A stretch of DNA of 64,000 bases from Manihot esculenta. Its lineage: Eukaryota; Streptophyta; Magnoliopsida; Malpighiales; Euphorbiaceae. This document shows, piece by piece, positions 21,746 to 32,400 of the stretch; positions within the stretch are counted from its first letter, which is position 1, and each line of letters begins with the position of its first letter. The stretch spans positions 28,561,825 to 28,625,824 of the forward strand of contig NC_035171.2 in NCBI RefSeq assembly GCF_001659605.2, read 5' to 3'. The notes under the pieces were generated by a model. That model ran no database searches and was not told the origin of the DNA. It saw only the letters and a program-made list of their open reading frames with translations. The position numbers and the translations under genes were made by a program.

Positions 21746-22754
21746 ACACGTGACATATAGATGAATATAAATTTGATATGTGTTGAATCTACTAAAAATA
21801 AATTTTTATTTTTTTAAAATAAAATAAATTACTATAGTAGTTAGTAGAGTCAATCCTAAATAATTATATTGAATGAACAAAAATAACAACAAATATAAAA
21901 TGGAGGGATTTCAAATGCAAATGAATAAAATATAATTCAATGAAAAACTATATTAATTCAAAAAAAACAATCAATTAAATTTGAAAGAGAAAATCAATGT
22001 GAGATGAATTCAGCTAAAGGATCGATCTCAATTTCAGCTTCATTGGCTGATCATAAATATAAAGGTAATTTCAAATTATTTATTGATAAATTAGTTATAA
22101 ATATAAAAAAACACTTCAAATATCCAATCCTTATTATTTTTTAAACTAGCTAAAAGATATTCGTTAACTAGCTCTATCTCTTGGATAACCATAGGAGACG
22201 CTCTTATAATTTAATTCAATTATTGCATTAAGAATTAGAAAGACCTAATTCTAACTAATAAACGCAAAATGATTGATTCACTTTAGCTATCTTCAGGAAG
22301 CGCTTATGTAATCTGATTCACAACTTGTTTCAAATTAAACTAAACAATTACAGATTTAATCAACCTGAATAGCAAATATTATTTTAACAATTGCACAACG
22401 GGGCTGCTTTATCGTAACAATCAATAGAATAATAATAAACACTAATAATAGAAATAACATAAATACCAAAAGATAATAAAGAAATAATAAAATCAATTAG
22501 ATCTTATAACCAATTGAACTGAAACTTCAATTATTCTTGAACTGAAACTTCAATTATTCTTGAACTGAAACTTCAATTATTCTTTAACTGAAAAGAGAAT
22601 TTAGTCACAGTGACATTAAAATATCATTTTTACATAGTACTAAACATCCTAGTTCAACCTAAATATCACTGACTAAAATCAGATGTGAAGGTTTTCCTCA
22701 AAAGAGTTGAGTCTGATATGACTTGGCAGACGAGGATTTTCTGATCGCGTATCA
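21746..22754. other. Intergenic DNA with a 23-bp minisatellite
   Basis: AT-rich sequence with no recognised gene. TTGAACTGAAACTTCAATTA plus TTC is repeated three times at 22514-22582 with exact 23-bp period. The last 60 bases lead into a decayed Ty3/gypsy pol and may belong to it. Confidence 0.55.
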
Positions 22755-24422
22755 GATTTGGAAATGGACTCTGATTATTCTCGTCAAATATATTATGCCA
22801 ATAACGTAGTCCATAACACAGTGCATCTGATAATTAGAGTTCAAACATCTTCTTTTAGTGAGAAATTGAATGAAACTAGGAAAAAGTGGTCCGCATATGA
22901 GCATGAGTTGTATGCAGTATTCCGAACTTTTAAAACTTGGGAGCAATATCTGATGGGACGAGAGTTTATTATTCACACAAATCATCAATTTTTGATCCAT
23001 TTTAAAACTCAAAAACATGTGGATAAGATGCATGCTCGATGGGCAGCTTACTTTGAAACTTTTCATTATGTCATCAAACATAAGGCTGGCCATAGTAATA
23101 AGGTAACTGATGCTTTGAGTAGGAGGGCTGCTCTATTGATTACAGTTAGTCAGGATGTTGTAGGTTTTGAATTCCTAAAGGATTTGTATGCTACAGATGA
23201 TGACTTTGCTGATATATGAGCTAGAGTCCAGACTCACTAGCCTGCTGATGGGTTCTTGATACATGATGACTTTCTTTTTAAGGAGAACAAGTTATGCCCT
23301 CGATCTTTTTTGCGGGAAAAGCTTATTCGAGAGGTCCATGGATGAGATTAGAGTGGTCATTTGGGGCGTGACAAGACTATTGTTGGGTTGGATGAGCGTT
23401 TTTACTGGCCACAATTAAAAAGGGGTACACGTCGGATGGTCCAAAAGTGCCCAGTTTGTCAAACTCAGAAGGGACATTCGCAAAATACAGGCTTATACAC
23501 TCCACTGCCTATTCCAGCACATCCTTGGGAGGACTTGTCTATGGATTTTTTTCTTGGTCTTTCACGTACTCAACGTGGATCTGATTCCATTTTCATTATT
23601 GTTGGCAGGTTCTTCAAAATGGTGCTTTTCATTCCTTGCAAGAAAACTAATTATACTTCTCATGTGGCAAGATTGTTTTTCCAGGAGGTTGTAAGCTTAC
23701 ATGGCGTCCCTAAGACCATTACTTCTGACATAGATGTAAAATTTCTAGCTCATTTCCGGGTGACTTTATGGAAACGTGTTTGAACTGAACTTTGACAAAG
23801 TAGTGCTGCCCAACCCCAAACTGATGGACAAACTGAAGTGGTGAACCGCACGCTTGGCAATCTTCTGCGCTGCATCTGCAGTAACAAGAAAACTGCTTGA
23901 GATCTTGCTCTTGCCTAAGCAGAATTTGCTTACAACAGCTCCACAAAAATGTCACCATTTGCTGTTGTGTACAGAAAAGTCCCAGCGCGTACAGTTGATC
24001 TTATTGCCCTTCCCACAGGTTCTCACAACAGTATTGCAGCAAACAACTTGACAAAACAGCTACAACAATGCCTTATAAAAGCCAATAACAAATATAAAGC
24101 TACAGCTGATAAACATAGGCGTTTCAAGTCCTTCAATATTGGTGACCAAGTTATGGTGTATTTACGCAAGGAGCGGGGTGGAGGACAGAAAAAGCTTGAC
24201 ACCAAGAAGATTGGTCAATTCCGAATCATTCAGAAGATCAATGACAATGCCTATGTTCTTAACTTCTCACATGAGATGAAAATTTCCAAGACGTTTAATG
24301 TGTCAGATCTATTTCAGTACTATCCTGCTGATGACAACTTGAGGTCGAGTTCTTTACAAGTGGAAGGGAATGACATTGAGCAACTAGCCTTGGACTTTAC
24401 GGCAGACTTGGATCAGACCTAA
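22755..24422 (+). pseudogene. Ty3/gypsy pol remnant: RNase H, integrase and C-terminal domain
   Basis: A single reading frame spans the whole length but is closed by eight stops (codons beginning at 23217, 23238, 23343, 23349, 23781, 23793, 23898 and 23916). Domain order is Ty3-type RNase H (WSAYEHELYAVFRTFKTWEQ; HKAGHSNKVTDALSRR), the integrase zinc-binding region ([11 protein letters not shown]), the integrase core ([18 protein letters not shown] and, near 23817, PQTDGQTE) and the integrase C-terminal region (FNIGDQVMVYLRKERGGGQK). Reverse transcriptase and gag are missing. No chromodomain is recognised after FNVSDLFQYYP. It cannot be active. Confidence 0.85.
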
Positions 24423-25370
24423 CTTTTACTGCCGACGTCCAATAGAGACCCACGATAACTTTTTAGAAAGGGAATTTCGAGCGCACAACTTTCAAAAGTG
24501 TAACAAGGGCCATAAGCCTGTCACAAAGTTTGATATGGAAATTCTATCGTTTAAGGGGTTAATTTTGTATTTTAATTATTTTTTTGAATATTTTAGGTAT
24601 TTTCGTAATTTTATATATTATGGTTTTATTTCTGTTATAAATAGTCTCCTTTAGTTATTAGAAACTCACTTTTCAATTTCTGAGAAATTTCAATAAGACT
24701 TTTCGTCTTCTAGCCTATCATTTCTCTTATTTCGTCTTAGCCAAACAATATTGATTAAAACTCCTACGGAGTCTAAATAGTCTTTTATCATTCTCTTATG
24801 AACTTGGTTACACCCACGACTCTTCATAATTTTAGAATTTAGAATCCAAACATGATTTATCTCTTGTTATTCTTCAATCCTTTCTTATCCCGTTAAAATA
24901 TCAAAATTCAAATAAATCAACCTGTTTTAAGTAAAATCAAACTCAAAATCTAAGTGTTTTAAATTTTTCCACATTTAGATGAGACTTGCCCTCAAAGCAT
25001 AAACTCATTGATCATTCTATCTCAAAAACTCATAAGCAGTTATCCCCAATCCTTAAAATTAATGGCTCAAAGAGTTAAACTAATTCACATTAAACAACTA
25101 GCATACCACAACAAGATCTCATCAATGTATACAAATCATAAAAAAAATATACCAACGTGTCCTTAAAGCCAAGATGTAACAAATTCATTTTCAATATGTG
25201 AACATACAATTTAGTTCAATAATTTTTAAGTTAATGCATTAAAAAACATATATCCAACCAACCAACCAGGAAGTCCCTAAAGTTGTGATTTTCACCAAGG
25301 AACAAAGGAACTTAATTTTCTTTCTCTTTTTCTCTTTTTTTTTATTTGATGGTCTTGATTCAAAATTTCT
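24423..25370. other. Downstream of gypsy pol, possible LTR remnant
   Basis: After the last pol stop there is no gene. A TATAAATA word at 24636-24643 in a balanced-composition stretch, followed by T-rich sequence, could be a U3 promoter of the old 3' LTR. I found no matching 5' LTR or clean TG...CA ends, so this is only a possibility. The rest is AT-rich and unassigned. Confidence 0.35.
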
Positions 25371-25660
25371 ATCGGCTTTTATGAGAGTGTACTCTCCCAG
25401 CGCTAATTTTTTCCATTTACAAAAGACATGTTTTGCTTAAGAAGAGTGGACCCGAACCATCCAAATCAACTAGTGATGATGAACCATCTTATTAGGATAT
25501 ATTTCAAACTATTGATGGCCCCAATGAGGTATAATTTTCCCAATTATAGACTTTTTCCATCCACAATGGACATCCATTGCTTAAGCGGAACAAGTGTCGT
25601 ACTACTTCAACCCGCCAATATTAGTGAACCACTTATTTATTATTATTTTTTTAATATCTA
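25371..25660. repeat. Diverged internal tandem duplication, unassigned
   Basis: Two related segments follow each other. The first, near 25405-25490, has TTTTTCCATTTACAAAAGAC, TTGCTTAAG and GATGAACCA. The second, near 25550-25632, has TTTTTCCATCCACAATGGAC, TTGCTTAAG and AGTGAACCA. They are about 145 bases apart. It is probably part of an old transposon, but I cannot name the family. Confidence 0.45.
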
Positions 25661-26065
25661 ATATTTCTTGGAGCATTATTCTTCATTGAGACTCACCAAA
25701 ACAAGTTGAGCAAAGTTTTAAAATGCACTAATATATCCTTTAACAAGCAACATCAGTTCATCTGAATAAGAATTTGCACATTTTAATCTATAAAAATAAA
25801 TGCTAGAATTAATGATGATTTACATAAAAATAAAAAGACAAGAGGAACCCATTAATTTTACAGAAATTTTAAAAAAGGAATTATTCAATGTTTGATAAAA
25901 ATAGAATTAATGAAAATTCGCAAATATTAATGGTTGCTATCTTATTTTGAAAATTATGATATATTAATTAAAATCATTATTTCAGAAAATTAAACTTAGC
26001 AAAAAATTGTAGAGAAAATCACATATTTAGCATCAATTATTATGTATTTTAAATATAAATATTAA

Positions 26066-26312
26066 GACTCTATTTATTTGCAAAAAGTAATTTATATTTG
26101 AAAAATATTTTCCATAGAAAATATTTTCTGTAAAAAATAAAATAAATTATTTTCATTATTTAATTGAAGTCATTTTCTTTAAAATGGCATAATTTTTTCT
26201 TTGATTAGGAAAATATTTTTTATTAGATAAATTATTTTAGTGCTCCAAATGTCAAAAAAATATAAAACATATTTTCCAGAAAAATATTTTCACTAAAACA
26301 TTCGGAGCCTAA
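26066..26312. mobile_element. Possible AT-rich MITE remnant
   Basis: A stretch with GAAAATATTTTCC-like self-complementary words and an outer boundary word ATTCGGAGCCTAAG. Similar words occur near 42200-42255 (GAAAATATTTT ... AACAAACGGAAT). This resembles common plant MITEs, but I could not define inverted ends or a target duplication. Unit A lacks most of it. Confidence 0.3.
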
Positions 26313-26340
26313 GTTTATTTTGTATTATAATATGAAAATA

Positions 26341-26728
26341 GGAAAAATTACTTTTTAGTCCCTGAGGTTTAACGTAATTAACACTTCTGTCCCTCTATTT
26401 TGGCGACCCAACACTTAAGTCCCTCACTTTCTCTTCCGTCCAAATTCGTAGTCCTTCCGTCCATTTAAACCGTTTGGTCAAAGAGTCAAAAGTGAGATGT
26501 GATGATTTTTTTCAAAAATGCCCTTCTTTCAACGTGAAGAAGAAAGAAGAAGAAGAAGAAGAGGAGGGTTAATTTTGTCAATTCACGTGTCCCAAACGGC
26601 TATTTTGGATGGAAGGACTATGAATTTGGACAGAAAGAAAAGTGAAGGATTTAAGTGTTGGGCCGCCAAAATAGAGAGACAGAAGTGTTAATTACGTTAA
26701 ACCTCAGGGACTACAAAGTAATTTTCCC
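26341..26728. mobile_element. Mutator-like non-autonomous element, short form (copy 2)
   Basis: Inverted repeats of about 120 bases (start GGAAAAATTACTTTTTAGTC) with a perfect 10-bp target duplication TATGAAAATA at 26331-26340 and 26729-26738. The interior has only a short GAA run (about 26536-26564), giving a total of 388 bp. It lies about 580 bases downstream (3' side) of mTERF gene 3. There is no transposase. Confidence 0.88.
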
Positions 26729-27313
26729 TATGAAAATATTTATAAAGATGTTTCCTGTTAGCCTCTGTCTATATACAGTAGAAATTAAGCCACGCTGGGA
26801 CAGAACAATGAGAAAAATTAAGCTTCATCAAAGCTTGTTTTACTAATAGATTAATTTATACAAAAAGCTGAAGCTATTTAAGATATGAACAACAAATGCA
26901 TCAAAAAATAGAGAACACAAGTGAGAAAAAAAAAAATCTTCTGCAGAACTACTGGTAAATCAATGATGTTGCCTCATTCAGGGCAAAGAATATCAGTGGA
27001 AACAAGGAGCTAAAAATGATTTTATGTGACCAAGTAGCAAAACTGCAGTGCAACTGCTATCTTCACACATTTATAAAGCATTTCAATAAACAAAACAAAA
27101 TAGATGTACAATCATTTAGGAGAAAAAAAAAAATCAAATTAACTATTTAACATCAAGATCTTGCAACACAGATATTAAAAGAAAAAAAGAAAACTACAAA
27201 TCTTCTCCACTTTGAACTTGAACAAAAAAAGTAAAAGTTAGTTATGAATCAATTAGAAAAAAGGAACATCATGTTGGAGCTAACTAATGGGTTTAAGATT
27301 GACATGCTGCAGG

Positions 27314-28522
27314 CTAGACATTTTTTAACCTAGAAATCTTGAATGCATCATCAAAGCTAAAGCCAAAGCCAAGTTGTGTAAGACCCATTTTTTTATGAAA
27401 GATATCCAACAATTCAGGCACATGTTCCTGATACTTGGTCACAAACCTTTCCAAGAATAACTTTTCAGAAGGTATCAACACTGAAGATAAATGGACGTCT
27501 GCCTTAATCAAGCCCTTTAAAAGCAAAACTCTTACAACAGAACATCTTGGCGTAATCCTCCTCTCCGAATTAAAACCAAGCACAAGTGGAAATTTAGCAA
27601 CAGCAGCAGGCTGCCAACCCATCTTGCACACAAGAAAATCCATTGTATCAATGACATTTTTCTCAGAAAGAGCCATAAATGTGGGATACTTTCTGAACAT
27701 AGACCAAATCTCATCTTCAGACAAACCAAACCTCTTATAAACCTTCATTTTCTGGTCCCATGATTTGGATGATAACCCATGAAAAACACGGACTGCCTCA
27801 ACAAAATTCAATTTTGAAGGATCAAAACCCAGTTTCATAACCTTCTCAACTCGTACAGCGAATTTGCTTACTTCGTCAGACATGGCTTCCGGAGACCGGG
27901 AGAGCAAGTAAGAGATGGAAGATTCAGAGACTCCAAACTCTCTTAAGAGTGAATAATTGTTAGAAAATCTCTTCGGCAAAAAGGAGATAAATCTGTTATT
28001 TAGAGTCTTAACTACTTTCTCATCAGAAACAAGTACACTTTTAAGGATCTCATAAGTTGGGATCAGCCACCGCTCTAAACTTCGAGCCAAGAAATCTGGA
28101 TTCCGAGAAACCATTACAGAGAGGCCTGTTCTTGAAAACCCTATAGAACGCAGAAACTCCAATTTGGGCAAGAGGGTTTTTTCTGGATGCGCTAAAAGCA
28201 ATTGGGGTCGAGTCTTAACAATTTTGGAGATTTGAGAAATGGTGAATCCATGTTCCCTGAGAAGCCTAAGTACTGAGTCTGGTCTTTCAGGAGTTTGAAA
28301 ACGTAAAAGCTTATTCTTAGAGACAGATTGAGCAGATTTTAGAGTCAATCCACAAGAATTTATGAGATATGAGATTATAAATGAGTGCTCATTCAAATTA
28401 GACGAAAAGGATCTGATTACAAATAATGAGTGAAAAGGAACAATACCTGATTTGAAATTTGAGATCAACAACAGAGAAACATTCATTTTCAAAGCTAATC
28501 TTGAACCGGATAAACAAAACAT
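27314..28522 (-). CDS. mTERF-family protein, probably mitochondrial (array gene 3)
   Basis: A single-exon gene of 402 residues, the duplicate of gene 2. The presequence-like N-terminus has RSFSS at 37-41. The repeats and C-terminal region align with gene 2 without gaps. Notable changes from gene 2 are S for L and M to T in the otherwise conserved core (here GFNSERRITPRCSVV where others have LERRIMPRC), C to F in RKYPTFMALSE, and Q to R or E changes in SRSPEAMSDEV. Altering the RRIMPRC core is unusual in this array. The frame is intact and the 5' and 3' flanks are conserved, so I call it a gene, likely organellar. Confidence 0.9.
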   Translation of the reverse strand: MFCLSGSRLALKMNVSLLLISNFKSGIVPFHSLFVIRSFSSNLNEHSFIISYLINSCGLTLKSAQSVSKNKLLRFQTPERPDSVLRLLREHGFTISQISKIVKTRPQLLLAHPEKTLLPKLEFLRSIGFSRTGLSVMVSRNPDFLARSLERWLIPTYEILKSVLVSDEKVVKTLNNRFISFLPKRFSNNYSLLREFGVSESSISYLLSRSPEAMSDEVSKFAVRVEKVMKLGFDPSKLNFVEAVRVFHGLSSKSWDQKMKVYKRFGLSEDEIWSMFRKYPTFMALSEKNVIDTMDFLVCKMGWQPAAVAKFPLVLGFNSERRITPRCSVVRVLLLKGLIKADVHLSSVLIPSEKLFLERFVTKYQEHVPELLDIFHKKMGLTQLGFGFSFDDAFKISRLKNV

Positions 28523-28720
28523 TGCAGGATACTAACCGAAATTCTCGAGGTCGAAGTGAATCAGCTTAGCTTTAGGCTTTGAGGAATGAGCAGCAAACCA
28601 TCAAGCGAATCAGGGTGGCTGACATGCTCTCGTTCCTACAGTTTCCCTGAAAATTGCGAAGAAGAAGGAAATTATGAGGGTTTTGCATTTGCTTGTCACT
28701 TGTTTCCGGTAAGGTCTGTA
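28523..28720 (-). promoter_or_regulatory. Conserved 5' flank of mTERF gene 3
   Basis: It matches the gene 2 flank almost base for base, with a small insertion near 28704-28715 (TGTTTCCGGTAAG). Part of the block is shared with genes 1 and 4. It is a putative 5' UTR and proximal promoter. Confidence 0.45.
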
Positions 28721-30165
28721 TTTTGAAGAAAAAATTGACTACTTAGCCGTTGTTCAAAAAAAATTTATTAATTAATTTTTCAATTTTAAAAAAATATATT
28801 AAATTATTTTTATTATTTTTAAAAATTTACTAATTAATTTTATTATTAAATATTTTATTATTTAATTTTTATAATTTAAAAAATTTTTTAACTGATCCTC
28901 ATAATTTTAAAGAGTTTATTACCTAATAAGAGTTAATTGTTGAAACTAAACAAATTCGATTCATTTAAATTAACTTTAAAATTTCAGTTTAATTTCAATT
29001 TGATTTAATTTTTATTTTTAAAAGTTTTAATTATTTTAATTTAATTTGATTTTAATTAAAAATAATAATAAAATAAAATAATAATAACATATTATTTTTA
29101 ATAATATAAAAGATTAAATTATAATTAAAATTAAATTTTAAAATATTAAAAATATATATAAAAAATAAATATATTAAAAAATATATCAATTAAATAAAAT
29201 CAAACCGATGAAATTAATTCAATTTAAATTAATTTTTATATAAAATTAATTTAATTTAATTTTTAAAAATATTAAATTTTAATTTTTAATTTTTTTGATT
29301 TAATTTTAAATTTAAATTAAGAATATTTTAATTTTTTTATAATACTAAGGATAAAAGTAATGAATAATCCAACTAGCATATTTTTAAAATATTAAAAATA
29401 TTTTAATATATTTTTTAAAATTTAAAGGTAAACTAATAAATTTTTCTTTATAACAGGATTACATAGTAATTTTTTTGGGATAGCTGCCAAGCTGTTGGCG
29501 TTCGCAGAGCCCAAACGGCTCCGTTTTTATGACTTCTTAATTCTGCTCTAATGACGCAACCCATGAGGAAAATTAATATGTACAAATAAATTAAATTTAA
29601 TTTTTTAATTAATCAAAAATTTATATATGTTAATTAAAAATTAAATAAATTTTAATATAATAAAATATTTTTTAATAGCAAAATATTATTTTATTTTAAA
29701 ATATTTTTTATTGATAAAATTTTATTCTGTAATTTTTAAAATTATTTACTATTTTTTATTTTTATATTAATTAAAATATTAAATTTTTAATATTTAAATT
29801 ATAAAAAATAATATTATATTAAATATGATTCAATTAACTCTTGAATGAAAGTATGAAAATTTAAATAGTTAAAAGAAATAAATTAAATTTATCTAACTCT
29901 TGAATAAAAATATATTAATTTAATTAAATTTATTTTTAAATTAATATTTTTAGATAAATTAATATCCTTTTTTAACTTCTTATTTTCATAAATTTTGCTG
30001 AAAATAGAGACAAATATTGTTCTTTTATGAAGCAGAGACAAAAATTGTAAATTATTTAACCAAATAATTTTATATGTTAATTTGATACTTTTTCCATCCA
30101 ATTTTATTTTTCGTTTAAAATAATAATTAAATCACCTAATTTTTACAGAATACCCCTTAATTTTA
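28721..30165. other. AT-rich intergenic DNA within unit B
   Basis: A/T-rich DNA parallel to 17200-19480 in unit A but without the Mutator-like element. The conserved short island GTTGGCGTTCGCAGAGCCCA lies near 29493. No gene is seen. Confidence 0.6.
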
Positions 30166-30792
30166 ACAAATTACCCTCTATCTCGCTAATTACTTTATTC
30201 TCAATAATTCTAGAAAAGTATAATAACTTTGGAGTAAAAAAAATAAAATAGATTTTAAAAAATCACATAAATAATTATTATTTTTGATAGAGAAAAATTA
30301 AATTAGAAAAGAACAAGTAAGATAATAATATCTAAAAAATAACCGATACTTTGGATAAAAAGCCTTCAAAAAATTAAAATTAAAATAAATAGAATAAGTA
30401 ATAAATTTTTTATAACAATATTTTATTTTTTAATAATATTATTTTAATAAAGCTCTCTCCTAAATTTTTAAAATTTTTAAAAATACTCACGGTACAATCG
30501 AGATCTCTACTTAATGGAAATCTCTAGTTAAAGGAGAAGGAATCGAAATAATTACACCTCACTCCCAGAAATTCAATCCTCCTACCAAGTTTTATAACCT
30601 ATTAAATAGGGACTTCAAAAATCTCTCACTCTTTTCTTAAACCTTTAAGATCTTGTCATCTGTATATTTCATAACTCAGATCTTCAAAGACTTCTATTGG
30701 CTTCAAGCAAGTTTATGAAAGCAATGCTCATGTGCTCAACAATGAAAACTAGGCATGATAGTGTCAATAAGTGATAGATTTAAACAATTTTA
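30166..30792. other. Extra 627-bp segment in unit B
   Basis: This interval is absent from unit A, where CCTTAATT runs straight into AGCTATTC. It is bounded by the short direct repeat AATTTTA (30159-30165 and 30786-30792). It could be an insertion in B or a deletion in A between short repeats. The part near 30490-30780 is of balanced composition with no coding pattern I recognise. Confidence 0.5.
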
Positions 30793-31125
30793 GCTATTCA
30801 CCATCTTAAAGAATAGAGATGGACATAACCTTCTGAACCTTTCCAAGAAGAGCTTTTCAGTAGGCATCAACACTGAGGATAAGCTGATGTCTGCCTTAAT
30901 CAAACCATTTAAAAGCAAAACTCTTACAACCGAACATCTTGGCATAATCCTCCTTTCCAAACTAAAACCAAGCACAGGTGGAACTCTAGCAACAACAGCA
31001 GACTGCCAACCCATCTTGTACACAAGAAAATCCATCATACCCTTGACCTTCTTCTCAGACAAAGCCATACATCGAGGATGATGCTTTCTGAAAATCGACC
31101 GTATCTCATCTCTAGACAAACCAAG
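30793..31125 (-). pseudogene. mTERF 3'-half fragment 3
   Basis: A fragment covering FRKHHPRCMALSEKKVKG, MMDFLVYKMGWQS, LERRIMPRCSVVRVLLLNGL and a shortened tail SEKLFLERFRRLCPSLFFKM with little after it. The N-terminal two thirds are missing. The open frame (30790-31146) reads through without stops, but its first residues (MGVLTTVLGL) come from unrelated DNA. It is the unsplit relative of fragment 2. A translated product is unlikely, though not excluded. Confidence 0.78.
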
Positions 31126-31906
31126 AACTGTAGTTAAAACCCCCAATGACCAACACTAGATCTACCAAAAATCAAAGGCTAAAACTATTATTTATAAAAT
31201 AATCCTCACCTAGAAAGGAAGAAGGGTAAACGCATTTCTGGCAAGAGACTAACGTTGAGCACTTCAAAAAAGCAAAGAAAAATTAGAAAAAACCTCTCTT
31301 AAAAAGATAAAGAGAGAGAAACCGCTCAAGATGAAGAGGGTAGAGGCTTATAGCTTATCTTTATGAATTTTTTTTTTCCTTTGGCAGAAGTAAAGATAAA
31401 ATATTATCTCAAATCAAACTCTAATCAATAGTTTGCATGTTAATTTTATAACATATTTAAATAATAAAATATAGATAGCGTGAGAGTGAGAGATTTTAAG
31501 ATGAGATAACTTAAATCAAATAAAAAGAAAAAATAAATCAACAACCAAATTTACTTATTCTTATAAATCAAATTTATATTCTCTCATCCAAATCACAGTC
31601 CAAATCTAGATTTTTTTATTGAAAATAACTTTATTCATTCAATTAGAATTCCAACATAACATAAAATGAGGTTATAAGATTCAAGTAAAAAAAAAAAATT
31701 CAATAAGTGTTGAGATGAATCATTCAATACTTTTCTCCGTTTAATCCTACACATTGTGAAAAGAGATTGTGCAGGTGCATTTCTGTTTCTTTCAGGTAAT
31801 GCTATTTAGGGTCCAAATCGTCAACTATCATCGATAGCTGCCAGCTAACAACAACAATTATGAAAAAATTCAACGGTTAAACTAAACTAAGTCTTAATTT
31901 GCATCA
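31126..31906. other. Intergenic DNA
   Basis: Mixed composition at first (to about 31340), then AT-rich. No gene, RNA or clear repeat ends are recognised. Confidence 0.55.
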
Positions 31907-32400
31907 TCAATTGAAGCTACTTAAGTGGAACAACAATCCATCAAAAAATAAAACAAATAAAAAAATATTATCCTCTGCAGAACTAATTCTTTGACCTTTA
32001 TAACACAAAATAACAGGAAGTTTCCCAATCTCAAGTCCTTTCATGTACAAATTCCAGTGACCAAGCACCTGGGAATTGATTCCCTTTGTCAAGGAACGAT
32101 TGTTCATATAGCAAAAGTGCAGTGCATCTGCCATCTCAAATTGCCAAATTAATTCAGGTAATTGACTGCTATAAAGTGCATTTTTTTTTAAAGGGAAAAA
32201 AAAGGAATAAATAGAGCATTTCAAATCTTGACCAGTATGAACTTCAACTCAATTGGGAAAAAAAAGTCAAATAAGATGTAAAATCTAGTTATGAAAGTTG
32301 GTCATTAAAGCTTTACCAACGCACCAAAGAAATTAAACTAATCAATTAGAAAGCAATATTAAATGTTGTATTAATGGGTTTAATAATGACATGCCGAAGG
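31907..32400 (-). other. mTERF-type 3' flanking block of gene 4
   Basis: Sequence downstream of gene 4 that is related to the blocks near 10500-11114, 15430-15800 and 26940-27310. The stop-proximal words GGGTTTAA.A.TGACATGC are shared by all full genes. It may contain the 3' UTR. The open frame at 31907-32224 is not conserved in the other copies. Confidence 0.45.

Larger units (their letters stand above)
25853..31125. repeat. Duplication unit B (mTERF gene 3 plus flanks)
   Basis: Direct duplicate of unit A. It shows the state before the solo LTR insertion (intact CTGCCAACCCATCTTG near 31000) and before the Mutator-like insertion of unit A. It has its own Mutator-like element (26341-26728) and about 627 extra bases at 30166-30792 not present in A. 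The outer edges are approximate. Confidence 0.8.

Noticed and set aside
22514..22582. Three 23-bp units as a possible regulatory or satellite array.
   Set aside because: Only three units in AT-rich DNA with no neighbouring gene promoter, so it is treated as a small minisatellite.
24535..25250. Assignment of a 3' LTR to the dead gypsy pol.
   Set aside because: A TATAAATA word is present, but no matching second LTR, ends or target duplication could be found.
30790..31146. mTERF fragment 3 as a short functional gene of 118 residues.
   Set aside because: It lacks the targeting sequence and most repeats. Its first residues come from unrelated flanking DNA, and its sister copy is split by an LTR. 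It is kept as a pseudogene.
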